This document shows, one piece after another, positions 26,343-36,140 of a DNA stretch of 54,549 bases. Each line of letters begins with the position of its first letter. Position 1 is the stretch's first letter. The notes below the pieces were generated by a model that was not told the origin of the DNA, searched no databases, and saw only the letters and a list, made by a program, of their open reading frames with translations. The DNA is from Bacteroidota bacterium (GTDB lineage Bacteria; Bacteroidota; Bacteroidia; Chitinophagales; LD1), in NCBI GenBank assembly GCA_947475165.1, contig CANJLD010000026.1, positions 1-54,549 on the forward strand, in the 5' to 3' direction. The position numbers and the translations under genes were made by a program.

Positions 26343-26442
26343 AAACTGTCCTTCTCTAGCTACACTTTTAGCCCAATAAATGCCACTAAACACCCCAAAT
26401 GGCCAAGGTTAGACGTATAAATTTGGTCGGTAATAGAAACAG

Positions 26443-27015
26443 CTAACTATACTTATACTTAGGCTGCCATTCGTTATCTCGCTTTGGAAATAAATTGAAG
26501 AGATGCCATGCCGCGCAGTAGTAATCACCCGGACCGAATTGGTCGTAAGATGTGCGATAGATTTTACCATCCTTTCTAATCAAGGCAGAAACACCTGGCC
26601 AATAAGAATTTGGTTTGGGTTCAAATCCTAAATCTTTGGTGAAGGTCGTTCCCTCTGTAGAAAGCATTTTGAATTTCCACCCTCGACTTTCGGCAAACTC
26701 TTTTTGCAATTCTGGTGAATCAGGCGAGGTAAGCACAAATGGCATACGGTCGTTGAGGGGAAGAACAGAGCCGTTGAAGCCGTCTGCCCAAAGGGTGCAA
26801 TACACGCAACGCTTGCCCATGTTGTGAATCACCATCAGTTCATCACGTTCATCGAACAAAGATGAGAGTAGGACTGAGTTCCCGTTCCAATCTTTGAGGT
26901 TATAATCGTTAACAGGTTCTAATTCCAGTTTACTTCGCAGTTCAAGAATTTTATTTCTGCTTTCTTCGATTTGTTTTTGAACGGCATTAATTTGCTCATA
27001 GGTAGATTCGTTCAT
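26443..27015 (-). CDS. DUF899-type thioredoxin-fold protein
   Basis: 190 aa, no signal peptide. An N-terminal helix (1-35) is followed by a thioredoxin-like fold with a redox-type CVYC motif (Cys70, Cys73) in MGKRCVYCTLW, then VLTSPDSPELQKEF, RGWKFKMLST and YDQFGPGDYYCAAWH, all typical of the DUF899 family, which is related to AhpC/TSA peroxidases. Substrate unknown; probably a cytoplasmic thiol-disulfide or peroxide-related protein. A single gene, divergent from the CAP-domain gene. Confidence 0.85.
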   Translation of the reverse strand: MNESTYEQINAVQKQIEESRNKILELRSKLELEPVNDYNLKDWNGNSVLLSSLFDERDELMVIHNMGKRCVYCTLWADGFNGSVLPLNDRMPFVLTSPDSPELQKEFAESRGWKFKMLSTEGTTFTKDLGFEPKPNSYWPGVSALIRKDGKIYRTSYDQFGPGDYYCAAWHLFNLFPKRDNEWQPKYKYS

Positions 27016-27121
27016 TGTTGATGATTTTATAGCGGTGCAATGATGGCATAACTTGCATTGCTCAGGCTTAGCTTAGTTATGCCATCATGTAATTTATAAA
27101 CCAAAGTAGCGTTAAAGTTTT

Positions 27122-27751
27122 ATGATTAAAAATTTGTTGTTGCTTGTTTTAGTGGCGGTAAGCGGAGGCGGAGAGAAGTTCCTGGAAGAAATTCCTTTGT
27201 ATAAGAAGGACTCTTACTTTAAAGAGAAGGTGTATGAGGAGCATAGCTGGAAGAGCTTTTCGGCACTGAAAGAGGTGAACCAGATTGTTGACCCTAATAA
27301 TTACGATTTGCATTTGCTGAATGCGGCTTTGTTTTTTGTTACCAATAAAGTGAGAGAGGAAAAGAAGTTTAAACCGTTGAAGTATTCGGCACAATTGAGA
27401 GATGCGGCTATTGTTCATTCGCAGCAGATGGTAGAGAAAAGATTCTTTGACCACTTTAATAGTAAAACGAAGAAGCTGCGTTCACCTGAAGACCGGATGG
27501 TGCTGTTCGGTGTTCAGGCAAGTGCAATGGGCGAAAATATTGATTACAATAACCTGGAAATGCCGAGCAAGTCAAGTTACATTCAACTGGCTGAAAAAAT
27601 AGTAGATGAATGGATGCACTCAGCACCGCACCGTAAAACTATGCTTAGTAAAACTTACACGCACCTTGGTTGCGGTGCTATGTTTGAAGCAAGCAATAAA
27701 GACGGTGTGCGCTATATAAAGGCTACCCAGGATTATTCTTTAACGCGATAA
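27122..27751 (+). CDS. CAP-domain (SCP/PR-1) secreted protein
   Basis: 209 aa with a short hydrophobic N-terminus (MIKNLLLLVLVAVSG) suggesting export. Residues 60-205 form a CAP domain: LLNAALFFVTNKVREEK, LRDAAIVHSQQMVEKRFFDH (conserved His), GENIDY and DEWMHSAPHRKTMLS followed by YTHLGCG. The HSQ...H, GEN and W..S..HR..ML motifs are the family signature. Bacterial CAP proteins are extracellular or periplasmic with poorly known function. It has its own start after a 106-bp intergenic region and is followed after 61 bp by a small membrane protein gene. Confidence 0.88.
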   Translation: MIKNLLLLVLVAVSGGGEKFLEEIPLYKKDSYFKEKVYEEHSWKSFSALKEVNQIVDPNNYDLHLLNAALFFVTNKVREEKKFKPLKYSAQLRDAAIVHSQQMVEKRFFDHFNSKTKKLRSPEDRMVLFGVQASAMGENIDYNNLEMPSKSSYIQLAEKIVDEWMHSAPHRKTMLSKTYTHLGCGAMFEASNKDGVRYIKATQDYSLTR

Positions 27752-27812
27752 GAGTATTGGAAAAACTTTGATTATTACTTTAGTTTTGAATTGAAGAACA
27801 ACAAAAAAAATT

Positions 27813-28034
27813 ATGGAATACATCAACCTAATATTCGGAACATTTGCCCTTGCCTTTGGTTTTTATACTCTTTACCTACGTCTAAACGGCAAAATACTAA
27901 GCTCAGAAAAGCTCATTAAAATGAAAGAGCTAATGGGCAACAGCACCGGCAACATTGTTCATATTGTTGCCTATACTATTGTGCCACTTACCGCAGGTGT
28001 TGCCTTGCTTTCTGCTGCATTTATGGCGAAATAA
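27813..28034 (+). CDS. Small membrane protein with two TM segments
   Basis: 73 aa. Hydrophobic helices at about 3-22 (INLIFGTFALAFGFYTLYL) and 47-70 (NIVHIVAYTIVPLTAGVALL) with a basic loop between them (SSEKLIKMKELMG). The composition strongly suggests a real inner-membrane protein. No family recognised. It is convergent with the cytochrome c gene, only 15 bp away. Confidence 0.7.
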   Translation: MEYINLIFGTFALAFGFYTLYLRLNGKILSSEKLIKMKELMGNSTGNIVHIVAYTIVPLTAGVALLSAAFMAK

Positions 28035-28049
28035 GTGCATGGTACAAAT

Positions 28050-28553
28050 TTAATTCACTACTGTCCCTGCCACCGTTCGCTGGTAAGCGGTAGCATTTTC
28101 TACGTAAAAAATAATAGCATCTATATCGCTGTCCTTTAGCGTAGCAAAAACATTCATCATTGATGGTCGTGAGTTCATCATAGCAATAGCGTAAGGATGA
28201 TGGGCATTGACAGCATCATTCCAATTCCTAATCCATGACTTCAGCCATTGTTCACCTGTTTTTCCTTTAAACTTTCCGTAAGCATTCCATCGTGCGGTTA
28301 CTCCCTGCAAAGCAGGAGCGGTTCCATCGACTTTAGGATTATGGCACGCTGCACAATTGGACTTGAATAGACTTTTTCCTGTATTCCATTTGGTGTAAAG
28401 TGTATCTCTCTTTACTACAAAAGTTTCGGTTTTAAAATCTTGTTTCTTCTCAACAGGTGTAGGATGTGAACTGAAGTTTATATTCCACAGAACGGCAATA
28501 GTAACACCGGCTACCACTAGAATTGCCGGAAGCTCGTAATACCATTTACGCAT
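28050..28553 (-). CDS. Membrane-anchored mono-haem c-type cytochrome
   Basis: 167 aa. One N-terminal TM segment (about 9-25) anchors a periplasmic cytochrome c domain: haem-binding CAACH (Cys67, Cys70, His71) in SNCAACHNPK, TAPALQGV after it, and Met candidates for the sixth ligand in AIAMMNSRPSMMNVF; the C-terminal helix ends DIDAIIFYVEN. It is likely a small electron carrier to an oxidase. A single gene; no oxidase subunit lies nearby. Confidence 0.9.
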   Translation of the reverse strand: MRKWYYELPAILVVAGVTIAVLWNINFSSHPTPVEKKQDFKTETFVVKRDTLYTKWNTGKSLFKSNCAACHNPKVDGTAPALQGVTARWNAYGKFKGKTGEQWLKSWIRNWNDAVNAHHPYAIAMMNSRPSMMNVFATLKDSDIDAIIFYVENATAYQRTVAGTVVN

Positions 28554-28647
28554 GGCTATTTATTTAAGTGCGAATGTATAATACAGTGAAGCAATAAAAG
28601 CAACAACCTTTTGACAATAAGTTTAGATTTGAGAAACAAACCCACAC

Positions 28648-29229
28648 ATGAAAAATTTTATACTCAAGTATTTCGAGAAGATTTTTGCCGGCATTTGTGT
28701 TTTCGCCTTCTGCCTGAAACTGTTGCACATACCCGGAAGCAATATTCTGTTGATTCAGTTTCTGTCGCTGTTAGTGTTTCTATATCTCCCTTTCGGCTTT
28801 TTCTTTCTGCGTGATAAAGAAACAGGTAAGCAGAACGTGCTGCTTTCGGTCTTGGGGGGTATGGTATTAGCAGTAGCTCCCATAGCTGTGTTGTTTAAAC
28901 TGATGCACTGGCACGGTGCTAATTTACTTTTGCTCACTGGCTTATTTTTTTCTGTGCCGTTGCTGGCAGTTACAGTCATTGTCCGCCAAAATGCTCTAGC
29001 AGAATTAAACAGCTATTACAAAAGCATGCTTATAAGAATATTAATTTGGATGTTGCTGATGGTGACTTTATTCTATATGAAATTACCATCAAAAAGATTC
29101 AGCACCGAAGAAGGTGCAATCCGCAAAGGAGTTTATCTGTTCGATACCACAAATATCGAAAATAAAAGGCGCTATCAGGAGTATCTCTACTCAGTGGATT
29201 CACTTGAACTATTAAAAAGGACATATTGA
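28648..29229 (+). CDS. GldL-like multi-pass membrane protein
   Basis: 193 aa from ATG 28648. About five TM helices occupy residues 1-145. Two internal copies of a motif, KLLHIPGSNILL (24-35) and KLMHWHGANLLLL (84-96), match the 'FKxxHWPGA' signature at the N-terminus of GldL, the T9SS motor protein. Real GldL has two TM helices and a long cytoplasmic tail, whereas this protein seems to be a duplication of the membrane part with a short C-terminal tail. It may be a paralogue rather than the motor. A single gene followed by a strong terminator. Confidence 0.7.
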   Translation: MKNFILKYFEKIFAGICVFAFCLKLLHIPGSNILLIQFLSLLVFLYLPFGFFFLRDKETGKQNVLLSVLGGMVLAVAPIAVLFKLMHWHGANLLLLTGLFFSVPLLAVTVIVRQNALAELNSYYKSMLIRILIWMLLMVTLFYMKLPSKRFSTEEGAIRKGVYLFDTTNIENKRRYQEYLYSVDSLELLKRTY

Positions 29230-29241
29230 GTTGATATAACA

Positions 29242-29280
29242 AGCCCTCGCAGGTTTTTTAAACTGCGAGGGCTATGTCTT
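29242..29280 (+). terminator. Intrinsic terminator between GldL-like and A2M genes
   Basis: An 11-bp perfect stem AGCCCTCGCAG/CTGCGAGGGCT (29242-29252 and 29263-29273) with a 10-nt loop, followed by ATGTCTTTTT. It is probably bidirectional, since the large minus-strand gene ends at 29297. Confidence 0.85.
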
Positions 29281-29296
29281 TTTATATCAATCTGTA

Positions 29297-32200
29297 TTAC
29301 TTCTCCGTTACTCTCACTACCCCACCGCCATTATACGAGTGATATTCTCCGTTATACATAGCGTCTGCCATTACCGGTCCCAGTACATACGTGCCTGTAG
29401 AAACTGCACGCACCGCATAGTAATATGTTTGCGGATGCGGTCCTGCCCTGACGAACATATTTACGCGGTCATCACGCACATCTAAATAATCGGGTGTGCT
29501 TTCGTTTTGTATCCAGTTCATGCCTGGTATTTCTTTTGTGCGCGGATTTTCGATTTCGAAACCTGCAGGCAGCATATCGGTCATTACCACATTGTCAATA
29601 TAGCGGCTGTAACTATTTTCTAAAGTAAGAGCAATGATGATTAAATCATTTTGCTTAAAACTATTGCCGGTTAGTGGTCTGCCGTATCTATCGTAAAAAC
29701 GCTTGCGCACTTTCAGATAACTGTCTTCTTCTTTAAAACTGCCGTCCTTGCTAATGCCTTCGCTTTGCCAGAAATAATACAGCTTACCGGTACCGGTGGT
29801 GCTTATCTCTACATTGGTTCCGCCTAATTGTTTCGAAGTAAGTTTCAGATAGCTTCCATCGTTCTTCGCAATTTCTTTTCCGTTCACTTTTACGCTGGCG
29901 TTTACATTGCTGTTGTTGGCTTGCCTTCCAATTTTTCCAAGCGCAAGGAAACCGAAAGCGCGCTCCTGTGTGCTGAGGTAGTAACGGGTTTTCAATTGCT
30001 CGCTTACATGCTTAGCCATGGTGCCCACCTGTGGGTTGTTCGGGTCAACTTCAAGAATGGCGTTAAGTGCAATTCCTTCATCGCGCAAATCGCTGTAAAA
30101 AGAGCCACCTGTTTCTTTCACCGAAACCTCACCGGTAAAACTACCTGGCAGCAACTCACGGAACTTGCTTTTGTCACCGGCAATTGCGTAAGCGGCACTC
30201 AATAGATATTTACTATCAAGCGCAAGCATGTCGGTGTTTTGCTTGTAGTAGTTCATAGTAGAAACCTGTGCTTTTCCTGCAAGTGCCAGCACATACAAAG
30301 AGTAGGCAACTTCCTTCGGAGCAATTTGCTTTTTCAAATTTCCGTTGTAGTAATAGGTAATGCTCTCTTTGTTCTTTAGCCGGGTAGTGAGGTACTGATA
30401 AATATTATCGAGCAGGCTCTTATCTACATCAAAGCCTGCTTTGTGCGCTTCTTGCAAAAAGTGCGCGGCATAAACCGTTGCCCACCAGTTCTCGCTGCCT
30501 TCGTAATCCCAAAGCGTAATAGCTCCGTTATATAGCTGACGCATTTTAATTTTGCGGATGGCTTCCTGCACATTGTAATTGGCATTTGCCTTCAGGTTTT
30601 TATCCGCTTTCATTAAATCGGCAAGGTCACCAAAATACAATTGAGGGAAAGCTGCGCTCACCGTTTGCTCGGTACAGCCGTAAGGATAATTCACCAGCTT
30701 ATACATTTGGTCGGCTAACTCTAACGCAGGATTCTTGCTGATGATAAGCTGATAATCAGCACTGGAAGGAATGAATTTATCAATCGCAAAATTCACTTTC
30801 TTCGAATTGCCCGCAATCACTGAACCGGCATCGGTAATCTTTTGAAGCGAGGCTGGCGGACGAACCGGAATCTCTGTTTCATCCAGAAACTTTTCGTTCA
30901 GCGCATTTACCTCTACCGAAATTTTTGCAGCATCAATTCTGTTATCAGCCACTAACTGGAACACCACTCTGCCTTCCGCGTTAGCTTTAATGGAAACCTG
31001 TTGCGAATTACTTCCCACAACCTTCACCGGTCCGCTTACCTTGACGGTAGCAGTTGCATTGGTTGAGTTTTTTGTAGTATTTGAAATAGTTACCGGCATG
31101 AGCACCGTATCTCTTGGGGAAAGAAAACGTGGTAATGCAGTACTGATAACAATAGGGTCAGCAACGGTCATATTCATTTCACCACTTCCGAAGGCAACAT
31201 CTTTATATGCTACAGCCATCAAACGCAACTGTCCGCTGAACTGCGGGATATCAAATTCAAAATTCGCTTCTCCGTTTCCATTGGCATCGGTAATACCGCT
31301 CCAATACGAAACTAATTTCACGCGCTTGTTTTGCAGTGGATTGGTTCGCTTACTTAAATCAAACCCATCACCACCGGTGCTGGAAAGTGTTCCCTTCAAC
31401 TCAGGAAACAGCAAAGGATACAGGTCGAATGAATTAACTTCAAGCGCGCGCTTGGCATAGAAGAACGCATAAGGGTCGGGTGTTTTGTAACCGGTAATTT
31501 GGAGAATACCTTCGTCTACTGCGGTAAGTGTTATCTTGCAGTTGGGTGTGCCTTTAACCCGCACTTTTTGATGCGAGCGCGATCGCACATTCTTTTCGGC
31601 AAATATCTGCACAGGTATTTTACGTGCTGTTTCTTCTACGGTAATTGATTTGAAACCGTGAGCCACCGTAAGCGGCATATCGCTGTCTTCATGCGGCTTA
31701 ATTAATGTAGCGGTGATGTAGGCATTCGGTAAATCTTCGCTCTTTAAATTAAACGTTACCGAGGCCGAGCGGTTCTCTACGTTCACGTATTGATGCTCCA
31801 GCACTTTGTCGTTCTCCAAAGTCACCAGCATTTTGCCATTGAACGGAGTTTTGAAAAGCACCTTCGCACTTTCACCGGTTACATAATTCTTCTTGTCGGC
31901 TTCAATATCAATATTGCCTTCATTGTTTACTTCAAAGTTTCCGCCACCCCTACCATAGTAACCGTAGCTGTAAAATCCTCTGCGCACAAAGGTATTTACA
32001 CCCGGCTTGGCAATACGTATCTCATAATCGCCCGGTGTGCGGGGAACGAAATTGAACACCGTATTTTCTCCACTCACGTTTACTTCCTGGTCAATAATGG
32101 TTTTGTCTTCGCGCTGGCTTTCGTAACGGAAATATGAGTACGATTTACTGAGCACTGTTCTGTATTCGTGCTTAATGATTTGAATATGCGCTTTAGTACT

Positions 32201-34693
32201 GACCGGTTTCTCATCTTTGTTTAAAGCAATCAAAGGGAAGTTCACCGGTTGGTTCAGCGCACAATAGTAATACCCATCAGAGCCGAGTCCATAGAAAATG
32301 TCTTGTGTAAAAATGTCAATCACGCTCTTGCGGTTTACCGGTCTGCCGGTTTCATCAAATACGGTGGTAAAGAAATCTGCCTGCATTAATCCGCGGTTGG
32401 CATAATCAGGGGGTACGGAGTAAGAGTCTATGGAATTGCCGTTTTCATCCAGTGTTCCTTCTCTGTTTATTTTATCGTAGTTGGTTTCCACCTCCGACAA
32501 CATAAAACTGTATTTGTAATACTTGTCGGGTGAAAAATATTTTTCCTTCATCTGTATTTCCAGTTCGTAGTTTCTGTTAGCAGCAGGTGGACCGAAGAAG
32601 TTCATCGCGTTAATGGAAAGCGTAGTTGACTCACTTGGTTTCAGAAATTTCTTATCAAGCGAAGTAGTTACCTTAATTCTGTCAGGCATAAACTCTTCAA
32701 TCAATATATTCTTCGATGCCAGCAAAATATCGTTGCTTGTATAAACTTCGAAAGTGTAACTACCGGTAACTGCAGCAGGAGAAAGTTCAATTTGCGTTTC
32801 GAGTGAGCCTTCATCGTTCAGTGTTTTCTTTAAGGTCTTCAATTCTTTTCCGTTTGGCAGAATGAATTTCATCTTTAAAGGAATCTCACCCGGAGTTTTC
32901 CATTTCTGGTCGCGGGCTACAATGCTGAAATTTATTTTTTCACCGGGGCGGTAAATATCCCGCTCTGAATAAACAAAAGCATCGAGACCGGTGGAGTTCT
33001 GTCTTTTGCCGCCCACATTAAAGCGCGAAGTTTCTACATGCGTTGAGTTGAAAGGAAGATAATTGAAATCGTTACCACTGCGCGCGGTAATCATCGCGCT
33101 CTTGAAGCCGCTGAAATCTTTTTTCTTTAAATCAATGGTGGCAACTCCGCTGGCATCGGTAGTGCCGGTGCCTATAGTTTGGTTGTTATTCCCGAACACG
33201 GTAATATTTACCCCACTCATAGCTTCAGCAGTGCTGATGGAATTGGCAAAAACAAAAATCTTGTCTTTTGTTTCTTTCGCAATCAAACCAATATCTGACA
33301 GCGAAATAAAGCGTGAATCGTTGCGCCAGTAATCTTCGCTGCTTTGAATTTTAATGTGATAAATTCCTTTGAAATCTTTCAGTTTATCCTCTATGTTGAA
33401 CTTAAACAGACGGCTGTTGCCATAACGCGGCAGGTTCTTCGTTTCAATTTCCTTCTCGTAAATCACATCGCCCATCACCGCATCACTACCGGAGTAAGAA
33501 CTTTCTTCATCATAATATTCTTCATCGTAATAATCGTTTTGCGAGTAACCGTAGCGTTGCGCGGCTAACAAATTGTTCTCGTAAATTTTCGAGATAGTCA
33601 CTTTCACTTTCTTAATGGAACTGATTTGCACTTCAATATTCTTTGAGCCCTTCGGGCTCAGGTAAACGCCTTTCTTGTTTACAATATTTATCTGCGGTTC
33701 TAATTTTCCAAAAGCAATGGTGGCGGTGTAATCATCTTTAAGTGTGCCGCCAATTTTTCCTTTCATGCCGGCTTTTAAAGTCATGGTGTAGCTTTTTGCC
33801 ACATCAAATTCTTCGCTGGCAATTACCATTCCTTCGTTCGTGCCTTCTGCTTTAAAATTAACCTTGGGGTCGAAGCTGATAAACGAATTCAGATTTTCCA
33901 CCACCGGTGACTGGCTCATGAAAACTTTCACCGTTCCCTGTGTGCCGTCATGGTCGCTTTCGTTGTTTTGCACGCTCATGTTGAATGGCGAAGTGATAAC
34001 GAGTGTGGTTTCAATCGGTTTATCCGTTGGCGAAGCTCCGCGCTCAGGCGCTAAACCTTTTTCAATTTTCAGCTTAGCGGTAAGGTCTTTGTCTTCCATT
34101 TTTACGCCGAGCAGCGTAACCGAAATTTTAGAATCTATTGTGGTGGTTTGAATGCTGATGTTTGCTTTCGCGCCCTCGAGTTCTATCGAGAGCAAATCTT
34201 TGAGCTTAGCGGGATTCACTTTGTAGTTAAAGAAAATATCAATCTGCGGAAAAGCGTTTGCTGTGTTGCCGTCATTTACATTCCACATCGCGTTGGCATA
34301 AAGCACTTGCAGATAAGGGGTGTGAAAATTCATGGTTTCGCATTTGCCAAGCGAATACTTTTTGTTGTATTGCAGAATCCGGTTAGTTACTTCTGCTTTA
34401 AATGACGTAGCCGGTGGCAAATCAGATTCAGGAGAGAAAACTAATTCGTTGGCATTCTCCCAACGGAAACGCCCCGGAATGGGAGGAGTGAACTCGACAA
34501 ACTGTGTGGTATCCCACTGGCTGAGCAGTGAGTCGTTGACTAAGTTTTTGTCGAACGTAAAGGTGAGGTTGCCGAGCGAAGGCACTTCATCTTTTGCGTT
34601 GGTTTCAATCAGGTTTACTTTGTTTTTGTTGCAGGCTGCAAGTAATAATATACCGATAACTATCGGGAGGAGAGAGAGTTTTGCGATACGCAT
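29297..34693 (-). CDS. Bacterial alpha-2-macroglobulin lipoprotein
   Basis: 1798 aa from ATG 34693, chosen over a start 14 codons upstream because it gives a clean lipoprotein signal (MRIAKLSLLPIVIGILLLAAC, lipid Cys21). Multiple macroglobulin beta-sandwich domains follow: VYSERDIYRPGEKINFSIVA is the MG bait-side signature, and LRLMAVAYKDVAFGSGE with its YWSG segment is the A2M core. The thioester motif PYGCTEQ (Cys1340-Gln1343) is present, followed by an alpha-alpha toroid (WWATVYAAHFL, VLALAGKAQ). It traps attacking proteases in the periplasm. Usually paired with penicillin-binding protein 1C (pbpC), which is absent from the visible neighbourhood. Length is usual for the YfaS-like class. 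Confidence 0.93.
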   Translation of the reverse strand: MRIAKLSLLPIVIGILLLAACNKNKVNLIETNAKDEVPSLGNLTFTFDKNLVNDSLLSQWDTTQFVEFTPPIPGRFRWENANELVFSPESDLPPATSFKAEVTNRILQYNKKYSLGKCETMNFHTPYLQVLYANAMWNVNDGNTANAFPQIDIFFNYKVNPAKLKDLLSIELEGAKANISIQTTTIDSKISVTLLGVKMEDKDLTAKLKIEKGLAPERGASPTDKPIETTLVITSPFNMSVQNNESDHDGTQGTVKVFMSQSPVVENLNSFISFDPKVNFKAEGTNEGMVIASEEFDVAKSYTMTLKAGMKGKIGGTLKDDYTATIAFGKLEPQINIVNKKGVYLSPKGSKNIEVQISSIKKVKVTISKIYENNLLAAQRYGYSQNDYYDEEYYDEESSYSGSDAVMGDVIYEKEIETKNLPRYGNSRLFKFNIEDKLKDFKGIYHIKIQSSEDYWRNDSRFISLSDIGLIAKETKDKIFVFANSISTAEAMSGVNITVFGNNNQTIGTGTTDASGVATIDLKKKDFSGFKSAMITARSGNDFNYLPFNSTHVETSRFNVGGKRQNSTGLDAFVYSERDIYRPGEKINFSIVARDQKWKTPGEIPLKMKFILPNGKELKTLKKTLNDEGSLETQIELSPAAVTGSYTFEVYTSNDILLASKNILIEEFMPDRIKVTTSLDKKFLKPSESTTLSINAMNFFGPPAANRNYELEIQMKEKYFSPDKYYKYSFMLSEVETNYDKINREGTLDENGNSIDSYSVPPDYANRGLMQADFFTTVFDETGRPVNRKSVIDIFTQDIFYGLGSDGYYYCALNQPVNFPLIALNKDEKPVSTKAHIQIIKHEYRTVLSKSYSYFRYESQREDKTIIDQEVNVSGENTVFNFVPRTPGDYEIRIAKPGVNTFVRRGFYSYGYYGRGGGNFEVNNEGNIDIEADKKNYVTGESAKVLFKTPFNGKMLVTLENDKVLEHQYVNVENRSASVTFNLKSEDLPNAYITATLIKPHEDSDMPLTVAHGFKSITVEETARKIPVQIFAEKNVRSRSHQKVRVKGTPNCKITLTAVDEGILQITGYKTPDPYAFFYAKRALEVNSFDLYPLLFPELKGTLSSTGGDGFDLSKRTNPLQNKRVKLVSYWSGITDANGNGEANFEFDIPQFSGQLRLMAVAYKDVAFGSGEMNMTVADPIVISTALPRFLSPRDTVLMPVTISNTTKNSTNATATVKVSGPVKVVGSNSQQVSIKANAEGRVVFQLVADNRIDAAKISVEVNALNEKFLDETEIPVRPPASLQKITDAGSVIAGNSKKVNFAIDKFIPSSADYQLIISKNPALELADQMYKLVNYPYGCTEQTVSAAFPQLYFGDLADLMKADKNLKANANYNVQEAIRKIKMRQLYNGAITLWDYEGSENWWATVYAAHFLQEAHKAGFDVDKSLLDNIYQYLTTRLKNKESITYYYNGNLKKQIAPKEVAYSLYVLALAGKAQVSTMNYYKQNTDMLALDSKYLLSAAYAIAGDKSKFRELLPGSFTGEVSVKETGGSFYSDLRDEGIALNAILEVDPNNPQVGTMAKHVSEQLKTRYYLSTQERAFGFLALGKIGRQANNSNVNASVKVNGKEIAKNDGSYLKLTSKQLGGTNVEISTTGTGKLYYFWQSEGISKDGSFKEEDSYLKVRKRFYDRYGRPLTGNSFKQNDLIIIALTLENSYSRYIDNVVMTDMLPAGFEIENPRTKEIPGMNWIQNESTPDYLDVRDDRVNMFVRAGPHPQTYYYAVRAVSTGTYVLGPVMADAMYNGEYHSYNGGGVVRVTEK

Positions 34694-34854
34694 AGTGAGG
34701 AGGGCTTGGTTGGTTTTGGTTGCACAAAAATGCAACGACTAATCTACGCTTGCTAATGGTATTTTATTGTGTATGTGCAGAACTATTTTTTTACAGGGAA
34801 GCTATATCCGTAAATCACTGGAAGAAGAAGAGAAGAGAAAATTAAGAAAAGAAA

Positions 34855-35316
34855 CTACTCAAACCATCTGGTAATGATATCTACCACATTGATATCGAAA
34901 AGAAAATAAGGAAGGAAAAGAATGGTTGCCCAGAAGAACATGGAAGCAAGCATAGAAACTAAAATTTTCTTTTTGTCGTGGGTGAGTGCCAACGCAAACA
35001 AAACACCTACCGGTATTGAAAGAACAATTGGAGTAAGCGCAGCAATACCACCTAGACCAAATTTTTGTTTGATGCGAACTAAGAACCGGTTAGATGAAGT
35101 GAATCTTCTTCCGAATCGTTTAGGAAATTTCTTTACCAAATAATCCTGCATGTAACCACCGAGGTAAGTGAAGAGAACAATGCCGATAATTCCACCAATA
35201 ATATTGGCTAGCGAACCGCCTAAACCCAGATTAGCAGCTATAGCCGCTAAAGACCCCATCGAAAATTTTACGATAGAACCAAGAAAAATAAAAAAAGAAG
35301 AAATCAATTTTTCCAT
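34855..35316 (-). CDS. Small multidrug-export-like (Sm_multidrug_ex) membrane protein
   Basis: 153 aa with four hydrophobic segments (about 5-30, 36-55, 88-112, 120-145). Between them, GLGGIAALTPIVLSIPVGVL resembles the conserved region of the putative small multidrug export/DedA-related family, and a strongly basic loop (VKKFPKRFGRRF) faces the cytoplasm. Function in this organism is unknown. A single gene between the A2M gene and the LON-domain gene. Confidence 0.65.
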   Translation of the reverse strand: MEKLISSFFIFLGSIVKFSMGSLAAIAANLGLGGSLANIIGGIIGIVLFTYLGGYMQDYLVKKFPKRFGRRFTSSNRFLVRIKQKFGLGGIAALTPIVLSIPVGVLFALALTHDKKKILVSMLASMFFWATILFLPYFLFDINVVDIITRWFE

Positions 35317-35378
35317 GAGTCGCTCCGAGTATCAATTATGCCGAATACAATATTAACGTTTTTGTTTGTGAAAATGAT

Positions 35379-36014
35379 TCAAAATTTTGGCGGTATTTCT
35401 TTTCTAAAATGTCCGTTCAACTGCACTTTGTTCTTTACTTTTTCTGTTTGCTCAACGGAAGGTATTAATTTCTGTAAATGTTCTATCATAAACCACTGCC
35501 TTGCTTTTTCCGAAGAAGCAATTAACAAGCGGTATTGATCTTAGGGCGACAGGGCGGCATATTGTATTAAATCGAATGAAAGCGGGCTTTCGAACTTGTC
35601 TTCTACCTTAAATTTTGTTCCTAATACATCGTGCAACTTGTTAACCAGGTCAATTAAAGTAGGATTTGGTTTTACGGTATCGTTTTTACTTGCACTCATT
35701 TCATAAACTACTGCGGCAGAATAAAGCTTATCAGGCACTTCACGCAGCACTTCCATAATTCGGAACACATTTATCCCCTTCGTTTTTATATCCATTTCGC
35801 CACTATCATATACTTTTGAAATTTCGAGCAGTTCTACCTCGGTACCGTATTCGTTTAGCGTATCTTTAAATACAGACGGAATGCCAAATGTTTTATTCTT
35901 CTCTTTACATTCCTTAACCAATTGTTTATAGCGCGGCTCGAAGATGTGCAGGTTGAGTAACTGACCCGGGTAAACAATAATGTTGAGAGGGAATATGGGC
36001 AGAAACTTGGTCAT
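35379..36014 (-). pseudogene. LON substrate-binding-domain protein interrupted by an in-frame stop
   Basis: The first 157 codons (36014-35544) encode a LON N-terminal-type domain: FLPIFPLNIIVYPGQLLNL, HIFEPRYKQLV, FGIPSVF, GTEVELLEISKVYDSGEMDI. A TAA at 35541-35543 interrupts the frame, yet the same frame continues open for 53 codons to a TGA at 35379-35381, reading DQYRLLIASSEKARQWFMIE and then HLQKLIPSV, which is what homologues have at this position (an E/Q-x-YxLL helix and a final helix). Read through, the protein would be 211 aa plus the stop position, the usual size for this family. So it is a single nonsense change (from GAA, CAA or AAA) or a sequencing error; the short form would lack the last two helices. 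Confidence 0.8.
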
Positions 36015-36140
36015 GGTATTAAAAACGTAAAAGTGAATGAAAAAGATTTGTCACAGTAATGTAAAATTTTGAGCTTAATGATGTTCTGTGCAGAAGTGTG
36101 AGAAATTATTCACTATTTTTAGGCTACAAAACCTAAAGTC

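Noticed and set aside
26045-26344. Heptad-repeat ORFs on both strands of the first 21-bp array as protein genes
   Set aside because: They exist because a 21-bp period keeps frames open; only TTG or GTG starts and no leader signals. Kept as a repeat, not as CDS.
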